From assembly GCA_016928095.1 (NCBI GenBank), contig JAFGLL010000022.1, positions 1 through 43,181 of the forward strand: DNA of 43,181 bases, read 5' to 3'. The notes under the pieces were generated by a model. It was not told where the DNA came from and made no database searches. It worked only from the letters and a program-made list of their open reading frames with translations. Both the position numbers and the translations under genes were made by a program. Positions 26,317 through 35,105 of the stretch are shown one piece after another. Each line of letters begins with the position of its first letter. Positions within the stretch are counted from its first letter, which is position 1. The stretch is from Thermoplasmatota archaeon. Its GTDB lineage: Archaea; Thermoplasmatota; Penumbrarchaeia; Penumbrarchaeales; Penumbrarchaeaceae.

Positions 26317-27870
26317 TCAATCCCTTTTCCTTACCGAGACAGCAATGACCGCCAGAGCAGCCAGTGGGATTACCATCAGGAAAGGAGAGGGTGAATTCTG
26401 ATCGACATCGTCATCCGTTATCTCATCATCATCTGTCGGGATGGGGTCCTCCTTTTCACTGACGGTGAAGGAGACCTCCTGGGACTCCACGATGTTCCCC
26501 TCCGTATCCTCCACGACCACATGGTATGATATGACCTGACCCCCCAGGAAGGGACCCGCCTCGTATGTGAAGGTGTCCCCGCCCGCCTCGAACATCTCCT
26601 TCGGGGGGAGGCACAGGTCATCTATGCAGATGATCACCTTTGCAGAAGAAACGTAGGTGTCGTAGAGGGTCACTTCCAGTCTGATCGTGACCCCCTCCCC
26701 CTCCTCGGGGAACACGGGAACATGCGAGAGCGAGGAGATCTCCGGAGGTGTGAGCGCCCCCTCGTTCTCGATCATGACCTCTATACTATCTATTCCCGAG
26801 AGGGAGACATCATCGGTGGCCCTGACAGAGATGGTCGTGATGCCGTTCCTGCTCGTGGTCGTGTCCCAGTTGAAAACGTACTTCGACCCCGCCAGCTCCA
26901 TCTCCCTCCAGCTTTCCTGCCCGGCCCTGACCTCCACGACCTCGATCCCGTTCTCCGAGGTCACCGATGCGGAGATCTCGACCACCCCGGATACGGTCCT
27001 TCCCTCCCTTGGAGAGGTGATCTCGACGACCGGAGCGTCACCGGCCTCCTCCAGGAAGGCCTCTCCGACGGAGTCGCAGTAATTGGCGATGAAGAATGAA
27101 GGAGGTATCGTAGCCCTGGGTTTGTAGTTGTCCTTGGCGTTGAACACCGCTGCATAGACAACGATATTGCCGGGATCCATATCCGCGAAGGTGTCCCCCA
27201 TCAGGTCCTCCACATCGGCTCCGGTCCAGGTTGCGGTGTATATGCCTTCGTCACCTGCGGGGACGGAAATGTCACCGTCGAACGCATACCCTAAAAGGGA
27301 GTTCGGATAGTTGTTACCGTCGTAATCGAGATATCTCGATACGACCTCGACGATGTGGACCTTGAGTATCCCGTTGTAGGTCCCCGCACCGGAGTTCACG
27401 ACGGTGGTGTCAACGGAGATAACGGAGCCGCCCAGATCATAGGCCCTGACCTCGACGGTGATATCGGGCACCTCTCTTGCAAGGCAGTTGTCGATGTCCT
27501 CGTTGTAGTCGTCCCCGGAGGTGACGGCCCCGACATGTTCCTCGTATCCACCGTCGAACATCACCGTCGGGAAGCCCGAGGGTTTGTACTGGAGCCTTCT
27601 CTCGTTGGCATCGACCACACGGTCATCCACCAACGTGATGAACCTGAAATCGTCCCTGTCGTCCGAAAGGTCCTTCAATCCCTCGGAGGCCGCGGGACAG
27701 TACTGGCACCAGGTTGCGGTTATATCCTCGGCGAAAACGAGCCGCCCGGCGGTCGCCTGTGCGGCAAGCTCCTTTCCACCCTCGCTGAAAGGTCCGAAGG
27801 AGAGCAATATCCCTCCAAGCAACAAAGCCATTGCCAGTGCCCTTATCGATCTTGAGGAGCTGATGGTCAT
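26317..27870 (-). CDS. Secreted, membrane-anchored thioredoxin-like (Omp28-type) protein
   Basis: 517 residues from the ATG at 27870, which has GGAGGT 5 bases upstream; the in-frame ATG at 27906 lacks a ribosome site and delays the signal peptide. A hydrophobic signal (ALAMALLLGGILLSFG) is followed by a thioredoxin-like domain: VFAEDITATWCQYCPAASEGL carries a CxxC redox pair in the form CQYC, and GFPTVMFDGG supplies the cis-proline loop. A beta-sandwich domain (TVEVRAYDLGGSVIS...), typical of Omp28-related proteins, and two Ig-like domains (about 300-470) follow. The tail DDDEITDDDVDQNSPSP precedes a C-terminal hydrophobic segment ending SVRKRD, so the protein is tethered outside. Likely a thiol-disulfide oxidoreductase for exported proteins. 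It lies 79 bases after cysS and may share its transcript. Confidence 0.82.
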   Translation of the reverse strand: MTISSSRSIRALAMALLLGGILLSFGPFSEGGKELAAQATAGRLVFAEDITATWCQYCPAASEGLKDLSDDRDDFRFITLVDDRVVDANERRLQYKPSGFPTVMFDGGYEEHVGAVTSGDDYNEDIDNCLAREVPDITVEVRAYDLGGSVISVDTTVVNSGAGTYNGILKVHIVEVVSRYLDYDGNNYPNSLLGYAFDGDISVPAGDEGIYTATWTGADVEDLMGDTFADMDPGNIVVYAAVFNAKDNYKPRATIPPSFFIANYCDSVGEAFLEEAGDAPVVEITSPREGRTVSGVVEISASVTSENGIEVVEVRAGQESWREMELAGSKYVFNWDTTTSRNGITTISVRATDDVSLSGIDSIEVMIENEGALTPPEISSLSHVPVFPEEGEGVTIRLEVTLYDTYVSSAKVIICIDDLCLPPKEMFEAGGDTFTYEAGPFLGGQVISYHVVVEDTEGNIVESQEVSFTVSEKEDPIPTDDDEITDDDVDQNSPSPFLMVIPLAALAVIAVSVRKRD

Positions 27871-27949
27871 TCCAAACCTCCATCGAATACTGTCCATTGA
27901 TGCCATTACCCTTTAATCATTGTTGCGGCTCCCGGGGGTGGAACCGTTC

Positions 27950-29386
27950 TCATCTTTCTAGCTTCCAGGTGGTGGTCGCACCATCCTCAAGGCGCACCCC
28001 GAGACCCTTCAATCTGTCCCTTATGAGATCGGCGGTGGCCCAGTCCTTCCTGCTCCTGGCCTCGGTCCTGAGCTCGATGAGGAGCTGGACAAGTCCCCCC
28101 GCAAGTTCTCCTCCGATGCCTCTCCCCTCTTTTTCCACGAACACAAGACCCAGAACAGCGGTCAGCTCTTCCATGGTGGAGAGCAGAACGTACGCATGCT
28201 TCCTGTCCAGCCTGCCCGCCTTCTGGAGGTCCTTTACCTTGCTGTCCATCTCGAAGAAGGTGGCGATCGCCACACGGGTGTTGAAGTCGTCGTCCATGGC
28301 CTCGAGGAAATCCTTCCTGAGACCGAAGGCGGTCTTGAGTACATCCTCGTCCGGCTCTCCGAGGTCGGGGATGACACCCTCCTCCAGCTCCCCCGCCGTA
28401 TCTTTGAGGAGCATGTGCAGTCTCGTCAACCTTCCGAATGCGGTCGCCGCCTCCTCCATGGCGGCATCCGAGAAATCTATGGGGCTGCGGTAATGGGTGT
28501 ACACCAGGAAGAACCTCAATACCATGGGGTCGTATCTCTCAAGGACCTGTTTTATGGTGAAGAAGTTCCCAAGCGATTTGGACATCTTCTCCCTGTCTAT
28601 CTCCAGGAAGCCGTTGTGAAGCCAGTATTTCACGAACTGCTGACCGGTATAGGCCTCCGCCTGGAGGATCTCGGACTCATGATGCGGGAATATCAGGTCC
28701 ATACCGCCGCCGTGGATGTCCAGGGTCCGCCCTATGTATTTCCATGACATGGTCGAGCACTCGATATGCCAGCCAGGCCTTCCCCTTCCCCAGGGGGAGT
28801 CCCAGGAGATCTCACCGGGCTTGGCCGCCTTCCAGAGGGCAAAGTCCTTGGGGCTGCGCTTCTCCTCGTCCACCTCGATCCTGGCACCGTCCCTCATGTC
28901 CTCCAGGGACTGATGCCTGAGCTTTCCGAAGATGTCCCTTGCCTTCTCGACCTCGAAATATACCGAGCGGTTGACCTCATAGGCATATCCTTTCTCTATC
29001 AGGCCCTGGATCACGATGATCATGTCCGGAATGGTCTCCGAGGCCTTGGGGTGGATCGATGCTCTCCTGACGTTGAGCCGGCCCATGTCGTCAAAATATT
29101 CCTGAACATACCTTTCCGACAGGACCAGGGGGGGGACCCCCTTCTCAACCGCACGTGCGATTATCTTGTCATCCACATCGGTGAAGTTCTGGATATAGGT
29201 AACGCCGTAGCCCTTGTACTCGAGATACCTTCTGATGGTATCGAAAGCCACGTAGGTCCTGGCATGGCCCACATGACAGTCGTCGTACACCGTCGGACCG
29301 CATACATACATGCAGACCTTGCCTTCCTCCACAGGTTCGAACACCTGCTTGCTGCGTGTCTCGGTGTTGTATACTGCCAGTGTCAT
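27950..29386 (-). CDS. cysS: Cysteinyl-tRNA synthetase
   Basis: 478 residues, full length for a class I CysRS. The HIGH motif appears as HVGH (38-41) after CGPTVYDDC, and the KMSKS loop is intact (EKMSKSLGNFF). Also visible are NFTDVDDKIIARA, WHIECSTMSWKYIG with a zinc-binding Cys, and DIHGGGMDLIFPHHESE with zinc-ligand histidines. The C-terminal helical DALR-type domain (AFGLRKDFLEAMDDDFNTRVA) and tail end TWKLER. It attaches cysteine to tRNA-Cys. It lies 42 bases downstream of gar1 on the same strand and is probably co-transcribed. Its presence argues that the organism need not rely on the SepRS/SepCysS indirect route. Confidence 0.97.
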   Translation of the reverse strand: MTLAVYNTETRSKQVFEPVEEGKVCMYVCGPTVYDDCHVGHARTYVAFDTIRRYLEYKGYGVTYIQNFTDVDDKIIARAVEKGVPPLVLSERYVQEYFDDMGRLNVRRASIHPKASETIPDMIIVIQGLIEKGYAYEVNRSVYFEVEKARDIFGKLRHQSLEDMRDGARIEVDEEKRSPKDFALWKAAKPGEISWDSPWGRGRPGWHIECSTMSWKYIGRTLDIHGGGMDLIFPHHESEILQAEAYTGQQFVKYWLHNGFLEIDREKMSKSLGNFFTIKQVLERYDPMVLRFFLVYTHYRSPIDFSDAAMEEAATAFGRLTRLHMLLKDTAGELEEGVIPDLGEPDEDVLKTAFGLRKDFLEAMDDDFNTRVAIATFFEMDSKVKDLQKAGRLDRKHAYVLLSTMEELTAVLGLVFVEKEGRGIGGELAGGLVQLLIELRTEARSRKDWATADLIRDRLKGLGVRLEDGATTTWKLER

Positions 29387-29428
29387 TCACTGTCCCCGCT
29401 ACCCCGATGCTGACAGCAATATTTAACA

Positions 29429-29869
29429 TCAGTACCGGGTCTTTTTCCTTCTGTCCCTGGAGGGGGGCCTTTGACCCGTGGAATTCTTGCCATGATCCCG
29501 GTCATTGTAGCCCTTTCCCTTGAAGCTCGGGGGGTTCCACGGACGGCCCTTTGGCCTCTCTCCGCTATTGCCCCCCGACCGCGGTCGAGTGGGTTCGGAC
29601 CTCTCTCTGTGCGGCCTTCTATCAGGCTGCCTTGGTCCATCGTCAAGGAAGACCTTCTTCCCCCCTATCCTGAACATCTGGACCTCATCCTTGGCCAGAG
29701 CCGATACCATGATATACGGTCTGCTCACCGGCCCCGTTATCCTTATCACCTTCCCCAGTGGGGTACCTCGGTTGTCGCAGACCACCTGCCCTATCCTTGG
29801 AGCGATCTCCGACCTGATGATGATGGACCCTCTTGGTGAGAAGTTCACGACTGTGCCCAACGGTCTCAT
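29429..29869 (-). CDS. gar1: H/ACA RNP protein Gar1
   Basis: 146 residues. The six-stranded Gar1/Naf1 barrel core is recognisable: RPLGTVVNFSPRGSIIIRSE, PRIGQVVCDNRGTPLGKVIR and ITGPVSRPYIMVSALA. It binds Cbf5 in the H/ACA RNP that guides pseudouridylation. The C-terminal 65 residues are basic and rich in Arg, Gly and Pro (RRPHRERSEPTRPRSGG ... RRKKTRY), resembling the RGG-like tails more common in eukaryotic Gar1 and longer than in many archaea. The frame is open to 30043, but AAGGAGG lies 7 bases before the ATG at 29869 and the conserved fold begins there. It leads the gar1-cysS pair and diverges from the J-domain gene across about 125 bases. Confidence 0.9.
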   Translation of the reverse strand: MRPLGTVVNFSPRGSIIIRSEIAPRIGQVVCDNRGTPLGKVIRITGPVSRPYIMVSALAKDEVQMFRIGGKKVFLDDGPRQPDRRPHRERSEPTRPRSGGNSGERPKGRPWNPPSFKGKGYNDRDHGKNSTGQRPPSRDRRKKTRY

Positions 29870-29949
29870 TAAAGACCTCCTTCGATGCCCAAGGGGAGGT
29901 GGATATGTAAGGGTTTCGGATGGATGTGGGACCCTGTTACGGCATAATC

Positions 29950-29958
29950 CCAATATAC
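29950..29958 (+). promoter_or_regulatory. Candidate TATA element of the J-domain gene
   Basis: CCAATATACAA lies about 40 bases before the ATG at 29995 in the divergent gap shared with gar1. It is the best A/T element on this side. Confidence 0.4.
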
Positions 29959-29994
29959 AACTGCTGCAATAACCAGACAATACGGTGGATCGAA

Positions 29995-30705
29995 ATGGAG
30001 ATCGACTACTATCAATTGCTGGGGGTCGCTGCCCACTCCACAAGCAAGGAGATCCGACTTGCCTACCGCAGGATGGCCGAGGTCTATCATCCGGACAAGC
30101 TGAGACACCTTCCGCCTTCCGTTCGTAGTGAGGGCGAGGATATCATGCGACTCCTGAACGAAGCGAAATCTGTCCTTCTGGACCCCGAGAAGAGACGCCT
30201 CTACGACCAGAGGATGGGCAGGCGGGGACCAACAGAGGATGCCATTATAATCCAGGAGTTCGAAGGCGGTGTTTCCTACGAACCGGAATCTTACATCGCA
30301 TTGGAGAACAGGGAAGTAGCGTCCATGATGAAAAGGGTCCTTTACGGCCTGAAGGAGGTATTCGTCCGTGACAAGGACTTCCAGAACAAGATCGCCATAG
30401 CCCAGGAGATCGTCGAGGCAGAGATCCTCGACGAGCATGCATTCAGGATCCGGACCGTCGAGAGGGAAGATGGTTTCGAGGTCTGCATCGAGGATGATGA
30501 CGAGAAGACCGCAGGACCACACTCCGATGATGAAGGACCGGAGGAGATAGAGATGACCCTGGAGTTCAAGAAGGTCACCGGGGAGGGCTCCCGGAAAGGA
30601 TCGAGACCAGGACCCGTAAAGAACAAAAGGTGCTTCCGGATAGTGGCCATGGAAGGGGAGGATGACAAGGCCGAAGGGTCCGATGATGTGGAGTGGGAGG
30701 ACTGA
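29995..30705 (+). CDS. J-domain (DnaJ-like) protein with acidic C-terminus
   Basis: 236 residues. A J-domain fills residues 1-75: DYYQLLGVAAHSTSKEIRLA, the catalytic HPD in YHPDKLRH, and LLNEAKSVLLDPEKRRLYDQ. There is no Gly/Phe region and no zinc-finger repeat, so it is a class III (type C) J-protein that would stimulate an Hsp70 ATPase with its own specificity. The C-terminal ~150 residues are acidic with a Lys/Arg island (RKGSRPGPVKNKR) and end DDVEWED; no known domain recognised there. The ATG at 29995 follows GGTGGATC; the in-frame start at 29920 would add an unlikely leader. The next gene overlaps its 3' end, and Cdc48 lies downstream, suggesting a chaperone context. Confidence 0.9.
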   Translation: MEIDYYQLLGVAAHSTSKEIRLAYRRMAEVYHPDKLRHLPPSVRSEGEDIMRLLNEAKSVLLDPEKRRLYDQRMGRRGPTEDAIIIQEFEGGVSYEPESYIALENREVASMMKRVLYGLKEVFVRDKDFQNKIAIAQEIVEAEILDEHAFRIRTVEREDGFEVCIEDDDEKTAGPHSDDEGPEEIEMTLEFKKVTGEGSRKGSRPGPVKNKRCFRIVAMEGEDDKAEGSDDVEWED

Positions 30706-31328
30706 AACTGGATGATGTCACCCGCTTGAGGGAGAGGGAAAGGGGGCTCCTGATCGGGATATGTACCAGTGATTTCTCCGCCCTCCATGATACCGTGAGC
30801 ATATTGAAAGATATGCACATCCCCCATACCGTCATGGAACCCGGCTCCGTGTGGGAGGCCGGCATGGACTGCCTCCTTCTGGAGAACGGGATCGAGCCCC
30901 CTTCTTTCACAATGAGGTCCCCGGCGGTCGTCCCCATCACATCTGATCCCGGGATAACGGTCGATCGTGGAATTGCGGCCTCCTTCGGAAGATGGAGGCC
31001 GAAAGAACTTGTCGCGGGGATCGATCCCGGGAAGAGACCGGGGGTGGCATTCATCGCTGACGGCATCCTGATATCCGCAAGACGGGCGGTGGGGCTCGAT
31101 GACATGGTCGATATGTTATTTCGGGCCAGGAAGGCTTACGAGCCCCGGGTGTTGAAGGTCCGGGTGGGGGACGGGGACCCTGCCCAGGGGTCCTTGATCA
31201 TCGCGGAGATCATGCGGAGGGGACCAGCCGTCGAGTTGGTCGATGAGAGCCAGACCACCAGGACGAAGAGGTACAGGGACGAGAACGCTGCCGTCCTTAT
31301 TGCAAGGACCAGGGGTCGACCGGTCTGA
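30693..31328 (+). CDS. YqgF/RuvC-like RNase H-fold protein
   Basis: 211 residues if the GTG at 30693 is used, overlapping the J-domain gene by 13 bases. A GGGAGG site lies at 30696-30701, so a non-ATG start slightly further in is possible. The N-terminal ~90 residues are unassigned. The C-terminal half has the order of RuvC/YqgF nucleases: strand 1 with [14 protein letters not shown] (Asp in GIDPG), strand 4 [13 protein letters not shown], strand 5 with [10 protein letters not shown] (compare the DERLTT motif of YqgF), and a final helix with [12 protein letters not shown] carrying the third acidic residue. Three carboxylates suitable for two-metal catalysis are thus kept. YqgF-like proteins process rRNA and RuvC cuts Holliday junctions; which applies here is unknown. 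Confidence 0.75.
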   Translation: MGGLKLDDVTRLRERERGLLIGICTSDFSALHDTVSILKDMHIPHTVMEPGSVWEAGMDCLLLENGIEPPSFTMRSPAVVPITSDPGITVDRGIAASFGRWRPKELVAGIDPGKRPGVAFIADGILISARRAVGLDDMVDMLFRARKAYEPRVLKVRVGDGDPAQGSLIIAEIMRRGPAVELVDESQTTRTKRYRDENAAVLIARTRGRPV

Positions 31329-31357
31329 AACGCCTACGGGCCCCGCATCCACTGATT

Positions 31358-31367
31358 AAACTTATAT
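31358..31367 (+). promoter_or_regulatory. TATA element of the cdc48 operon
   Basis: AAACTTATAT lies about 45-50 bases before the first possible start codon of cdc48, in the 80-base gap after the YqgF-like gene. It suggests independent transcription of the cdc48-to-JAMM string. Confidence 0.5.
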
Positions 31368-31408
31368 CGCACGAACTTCATCGGCTCTCGAATTCCAATG
31401 AGGGGCTA

Positions 31409-33616
31409 GTGTTGACGAACAGAATGGACATCAAGGTCGAACCCACGCTCAAGAACGATGTAGGGTACATGAGGGCAAGGCTCTCCACCAAGGTAAGGGA
31501 GGAACTCGGCGTCTCCCCCGGCGATATCATTTCGATCAGAGGGAAGCGGGAGACCGCGGCCATTGTATGGAGGGCGCCGGTCCAGGATGAGAACAAGGAC
31601 CTGGTCCGCATCGATGGCATCACCCGGAAGAACGCGGAAACTTCCATAGGGGAAAAGGTCAGCATAAAGAAGGTAGACCCGAAAACCGCCGAGAAGGTGA
31701 ACATCTCCCCTGCGATCAGGGAGGTCCCCAACCTCCAGTTCGCCAACGGCATAGACAACTTCATCAAGAAATCGCTCCTGAAACGTCCGGTCTCCGCAGG
31801 GGACACACTGATCATCCAGGGGATCGCCCTGATGGGAAGCCAGCTTCCTTTCGTTGTTTCGAGCACGAAGCCGAAGGGGATCGTACAGATAACCGCCGAT
31901 ACCCTCATCAAGATATCCCAGGAGGCGATATTGGAGGACCTCATTTCACGTGTGGCCTACGAGGACATCGGCGGTCTCAAGGACGAGCTCAAGCGTGTCA
32001 GGGAGATCATAGAGCTTCCGATGAAGCATCCCGAGCTGTTCGACAGGCTCGGGATCGAGCCTCCGAAAGGGGTCCTGCTCCACGGACCACCGGGAACGGG
32101 AAAGACGCTTATCGCCAAAGCCGTATCCAGCGAATCCGGGGCCTCCTTCTTTTCGATCCAGGGCCCGGAGATAATGAACAAATATTATGGCCAGACCGAG
32201 GAGAACCTGAGGAAGAAGTTCCAGGAGGCCGAGGGGCACCTTCCAGCGATCATCTTCATAGACGAGATAGATTCCATCGCCCCGAAGCGCGACGATGTCA
32301 AGGGCGAGGTCGAGAGACGGGTCGTCGCCCAGCTACTGACATTGATGGATGGGCTCGAGGAGAAGGGCAGGTTAATAGTCATCGCCGCGACCAACCGGAT
32401 AGAGCATATCGACCCGGCCCTGAGGAGGCCGGGAAGGTTCGACCGGGAGATAGAGATCGGGGTCCCGGACCGACCATCAAGGGTGGAGATCCTGCAGGTC
32501 CATACACGGAACATGCCATTGTCAAGCGATGTGGACCTGGACGAGCTTGCCGATCTCACCCATGGTTTTGTTGGAGCCGACCTTGCAGCCCTTTCAAGGG
32601 AGAGCGCCATGAAGGCCCTCAGAAGGTACCTCCCGGACATCGACCTGGACAAGCCCATTTCTCCCACGATATTGGAGAAGATCGAGGTCAGGATGGAGGA
32701 TTTCAAGGAAGCGCTGAAGGAGATAGAACCTTCCGCCATGAGGGAGGTCCTCGTGGAGGTCTCCAATGTCACATGGGAACAGATCGGCGGTCTGAACGGG
32801 GTCAAACAGAGGCTCATCGAGACGGTCGAGTGGCCCCTCACGGACCCCGATGCTTTCAGGAACGTCGGTATCAAACCCCCGAGAGGGGTCCTGCTTTACG
32901 GCCCGCCGGGGACCGGAAAGACGCTTCTGGCAAAGGCCGTGGCAACCGAGACCAAGGCGAACTTCATCTCCATCAAGGGGCCAGAGGTGCTCTCCAAATG
33001 GGTGGGGGATTCCGAGAAGGCCGTCAGGGAGATCTTCAAGAAGGCAAAGCAGGTTGCCCCCTGCATAGTGTTCCTGGACGAGATAGATGCACTTGCACCG
33101 CGGAGGTCTTCCGCGGCCGATAATCATTTCTCCGAGAGGCTTGTCAACCAGCTCCTTACATCCATGGACGGCATAGAGGACACGGAGGGTGTGATGGTCC
33201 TCGGAGCAACGAACAGGCCCGATATACTCGACCAGGCACTTCTAAGGAGCGGGCGTTTCGACAGGTTGATACTTGTCGGGGCTCCGGACGAGGAGGAGAG
33301 GCTATCGATCTTCAGGGTGCACACCAGGAACATGCCCCTGGCAGGGGATATCGATATTGCGACCATGGCCGCGGAGACCGAGGGATACACGGGGGCTGAT
33401 ATCGAAGGGATCTGCCGCGAGGCGGGGATAGTCGCCCTCCGCAGGAACATGAAAGCGGAAAAGGTCACCCTCATGGACTTCAAAGAGGCGATGGCAGAGG
33501 CCAGGCCATCCGTGTCCCGGGAGACCATGGAAGCATACCAGCGGATAATGGATGCGTGGAAGGGCGGAATAAATAAGAAGGAGAAGGATGATAAAGGCCT
33601 GCATTATTACGGATAA
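31409..33616 (+). CDS. cdc48: Cdc48/VAT-type AAA+ unfoldase
   Basis: 735 residues, the usual length. N-domain (about 1-185): the double-psi barrel ([36 protein letters not shown]) plus the second N-lobe. D1 ring: Walker A GPPGTGKT (226-233), Walker B IIFIDEID (281-288), pore loop KYYG and RRPGRFD arginine finger. D2 ring: Walker A (498-505), Walker B IVFLDEID (553-560), pore loop KWVG and LLRSGRFD. All catalytic residues are intact. It uses ATP to unfold proteins. The last residues are HYYG, close to the HbYX motif that lets ATPases dock on the 20S proteasome. GTG (31409), TTG (31412) and ATG (31424) are possible starts; GAGGGG at 31400-31405 spaces best to the TTG. It heads a five-gene string. 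Confidence 0.96.
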   Translation: MLTNRMDIKVEPTLKNDVGYMRARLSTKVREELGVSPGDIISIRGKRETAAIVWRAPVQDENKDLVRIDGITRKNAETSIGEKVSIKKVDPKTAEKVNISPAIREVPNLQFANGIDNFIKKSLLKRPVSAGDTLIIQGIALMGSQLPFVVSSTKPKGIVQITADTLIKISQEAILEDLISRVAYEDIGGLKDELKRVREIIELPMKHPELFDRLGIEPPKGVLLHGPPGTGKTLIAKAVSSESGASFFSIQGPEIMNKYYGQTEENLRKKFQEAEGHLPAIIFIDEIDSIAPKRDDVKGEVERRVVAQLLTLMDGLEEKGRLIVIAATNRIEHIDPALRRPGRFDREIEIGVPDRPSRVEILQVHTRNMPLSSDVDLDELADLTHGFVGADLAALSRESAMKALRRYLPDIDLDKPISPTILEKIEVRMEDFKEALKEIEPSAMREVLVEVSNVTWEQIGGLNGVKQRLIETVEWPLTDPDAFRNVGIKPPRGVLLYGPPGTGKTLLAKAVATETKANFISIKGPEVLSKWVGDSEKAVREIFKKAKQVAPCIVFLDEIDALAPRRSSAADNHFSERLVNQLLTSMDGIEDTEGVMVLGATNRPDILDQALLRSGRFDRLILVGAPDEEERLSIFRVHTRNMPLAGDIDIATMAAETEGYTGADIEGICREAGIVALRRNMKAEKVTLMDFKEAMAEARPSVSRETMEAYQRIMDAWKGGINKKEKDDKGLHYYG

Positions 33617-33643
33617 TGGTACATTTGTCTGGGGTGAGACGGT

Positions 33644-33886
33644 ATGAGGTTCTTTGCTAGTGATGTGCAGGACAAATATGTGATGTCCAGTGATGGCAAG
33701 TACCTGGGAACGGTGGACAACCTGGTCGTTGACACCAGGTCCGGTAAGGTACTCCATCTGCTGGTAATCCCCTCCGAAGAGGTGGACATAAAGAAGTTCA
33801 AGATGGATTCGAAGGACAGAATGGTGCTGCCCTTCAAGAATGTCAAATCCATCAAGGACGTCATAATAATGTCCCCCCTGGACTGA
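33644..33886 (+). CDS. Single-domain PRC-barrel protein
   Basis: 80 residues, essentially one PRC-barrel: MRFFASDVQDKYVMSSDGKYLG, TVDNLVVDTRSGKVLHLLVI and RMVLPFKNVKSIKDVIIM. The ATG follows GGGGTGAG 6-7 bases upstream and lies 27 bases after cdc48. PRC-barrels are small beta-folds acting as adaptors. In archaea, short PRC proteins include the cell-division factors CdpB1/CdpB2, and a similar role is possible but unproven here. The domain call is firm; partners are unknown. Confidence 0.9.
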   Translation: MRFFASDVQDKYVMSSDGKYLGTVDNLVVDTRSGKVLHLLVIPSEEVDIKKFKMDSKDRMVLPFKNVKSIKDVIIMSPLD

Positions 33887-33927
33887 AAATGGATGGCCTG
33901 CGGGGATTCCGTTGAGGCCGGGGATGG

Positions 33928-34635
33928 GTGAATATGAGGTTCGTGGAACCCGGGACACCCAGGGGTTTTCAGATAGTGCCATCGGTAGCAGCGATGGGGT
34001 CTACACCGGTTTGGGTAAAGGATGGAAGGTACAACCAGCTGAGGGTCGATGGCGCACTCGTTCCGTTGGAAGGACTCGTATCGGACCTTTCATCCGTTTT
34101 TGGCACGGTCCATTACCTGGACATAATCGGAATAAGGCGGGGTAACGTCGACTGGTCGACCTTCAGGGCTATCGTTGAAAAGAGCAACGCCATATGGGCC
34201 GATGTCGGGATCATATTCTCGGAAGGACTGATAGACGTCATAATGGCAGGCGCCCAGGATGTCGTGGTGACAACCAAGATGATAGATTCCATGGAGGAGA
34301 TCGTTTCTTCCTTCGAACTCACGGAGAACCTCGTGGTCCAGATAGACTACGACGGCTCCATCGTGTCCAAGGACAGGGAACTGCGCAGAATGGGACCTTC
34401 GGAGCTGGTAGAGGAGCTTTCCTCCTTCGGGATCGAGGTCTTCATCCTTGACGATATCAGGGAGAACAGGGATTCCATGGACAGGAAGCTCCTGGACCCG
34501 ATTATGGAAGCGGTCCCGAAGGAGGCACGGGTCTATGCGGGGATCGAGGAGCTCGGAGAGCTCGAGGAACTCGTGGACACCGGCCTTGCAGGGGCGATCG
34601 TGAGCTGTTCCAAACTGCTGGAGGGGGTCAATTGA
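33928..34635 (+). CDS. HisA-like TIM-barrel protein (COG1411 type)
   Basis: 235 residues; the in-frame GTG at 33928 and the ATG at 33934 are both possible, and GGGTGA fits the ATG. Characteristic segments are FQIVPSVAAMGSTPVWVKDG, HYLDIIGIRRGNVDWSTFRAI, NAIWADVGIIFSEGLIDVIM and AGAQDVVVTTKMIDS, matching the HisA-related family found in methanogens and other archaea. In HisA the equivalent barrel isomerises ProFAR in histidine synthesis. No other histidine gene is in the window and the usual phosphate-binding GG turns are weakened, so a different sugar-phosphate substrate is likely. It overlaps the DUF2240 gene by 4 bases (TTGA). Confidence 0.75.
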   Translation: MNMRFVEPGTPRGFQIVPSVAAMGSTPVWVKDGRYNQLRVDGALVPLEGLVSDLSSVFGTVHYLDIIGIRRGNVDWSTFRAIVEKSNAIWADVGIIFSEGLIDVIMAGAQDVVVTTKMIDSMEEIVSSFELTENLVVQIDYDGSIVSKDRELRRMGPSELVEELSSFGIEVFILDDIRENRDSMDRKLLDPIMEAVPKEARVYAGIEELGELEELVDTGLAGAIVSCSKLLEGVN

Positions 34636-35105
34636 CCGACGATCTGAAGAGGATACTTGCGGCCATATTCCGGCTTGGCAAGGGTACCACGCTCTCCAGG
34701 ACCGAGATGGTGAACCTGATGATATACAATCTCAGATGGTTCGACCCCAAGGGTGCCAAGAAGGTGATCCAGGCGGGATCCCAATCGGGGCTCCTGAAAG
34801 CAGGTACGGACGGGCAGATGTCCCCCACTTTCGACATAGGAGAGATAGAGCACGATATGGGTTGGGAGCCTCCGAAGGACCTTGACCTCGGAAGGATCGT
34901 CAAACCCCTCATGGAGCGTCTGATCAACGCCGTCGAGGAAGCAGGAATGGACAGGAGGGAGGCTGTAAAGAGCATAAACCGGGCTTCTGAAGAGCTTAAC
35001 CTTCTCTTTCCGGCGGCAGCGGTCCATGTTGGATCGGAAAAAGGGGCCGATATGTCAATGTTCTACAATGAAGTGGAGAACTTCCTCCTGTACGGAGATA
35101 GATGA
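34632..35105 (+). CDS. DUF2240 family archaeal protein
   Basis: 157 residues starting with TTG at 34632, which overlaps the stop of the HisA-like gene and is served by GGAGGGGG 3-4 bases earlier. The pattern LKRILAAIFRLGKGTTLSRTE, YNLRWFDPKGAKKVIQAGSQ and SGLLKAG...MSPTFDIGEI matches DUF2240, with a winged-helix-like N-terminal part. The second half is helical (MERLINAVEEAGMDRREAVK). The function of the family is unknown. The 4-base overlaps on both sides (TTGA before, ATGA after) indicate translational coupling to the HisA-like and JAMM genes. Confidence 0.78.
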   Translation: MTDDLKRILAAIFRLGKGTTLSRTEMVNLMIYNLRWFDPKGAKKVIQAGSQSGLLKAGTDGQMSPTFDIGEIEHDMGWEPPKDLDLGRIVKPLMERLINAVEEAGMDRREAVKSINRASEELNLLFPAAAVHVGSEKGADMSMFYNEVENFLLYGDR

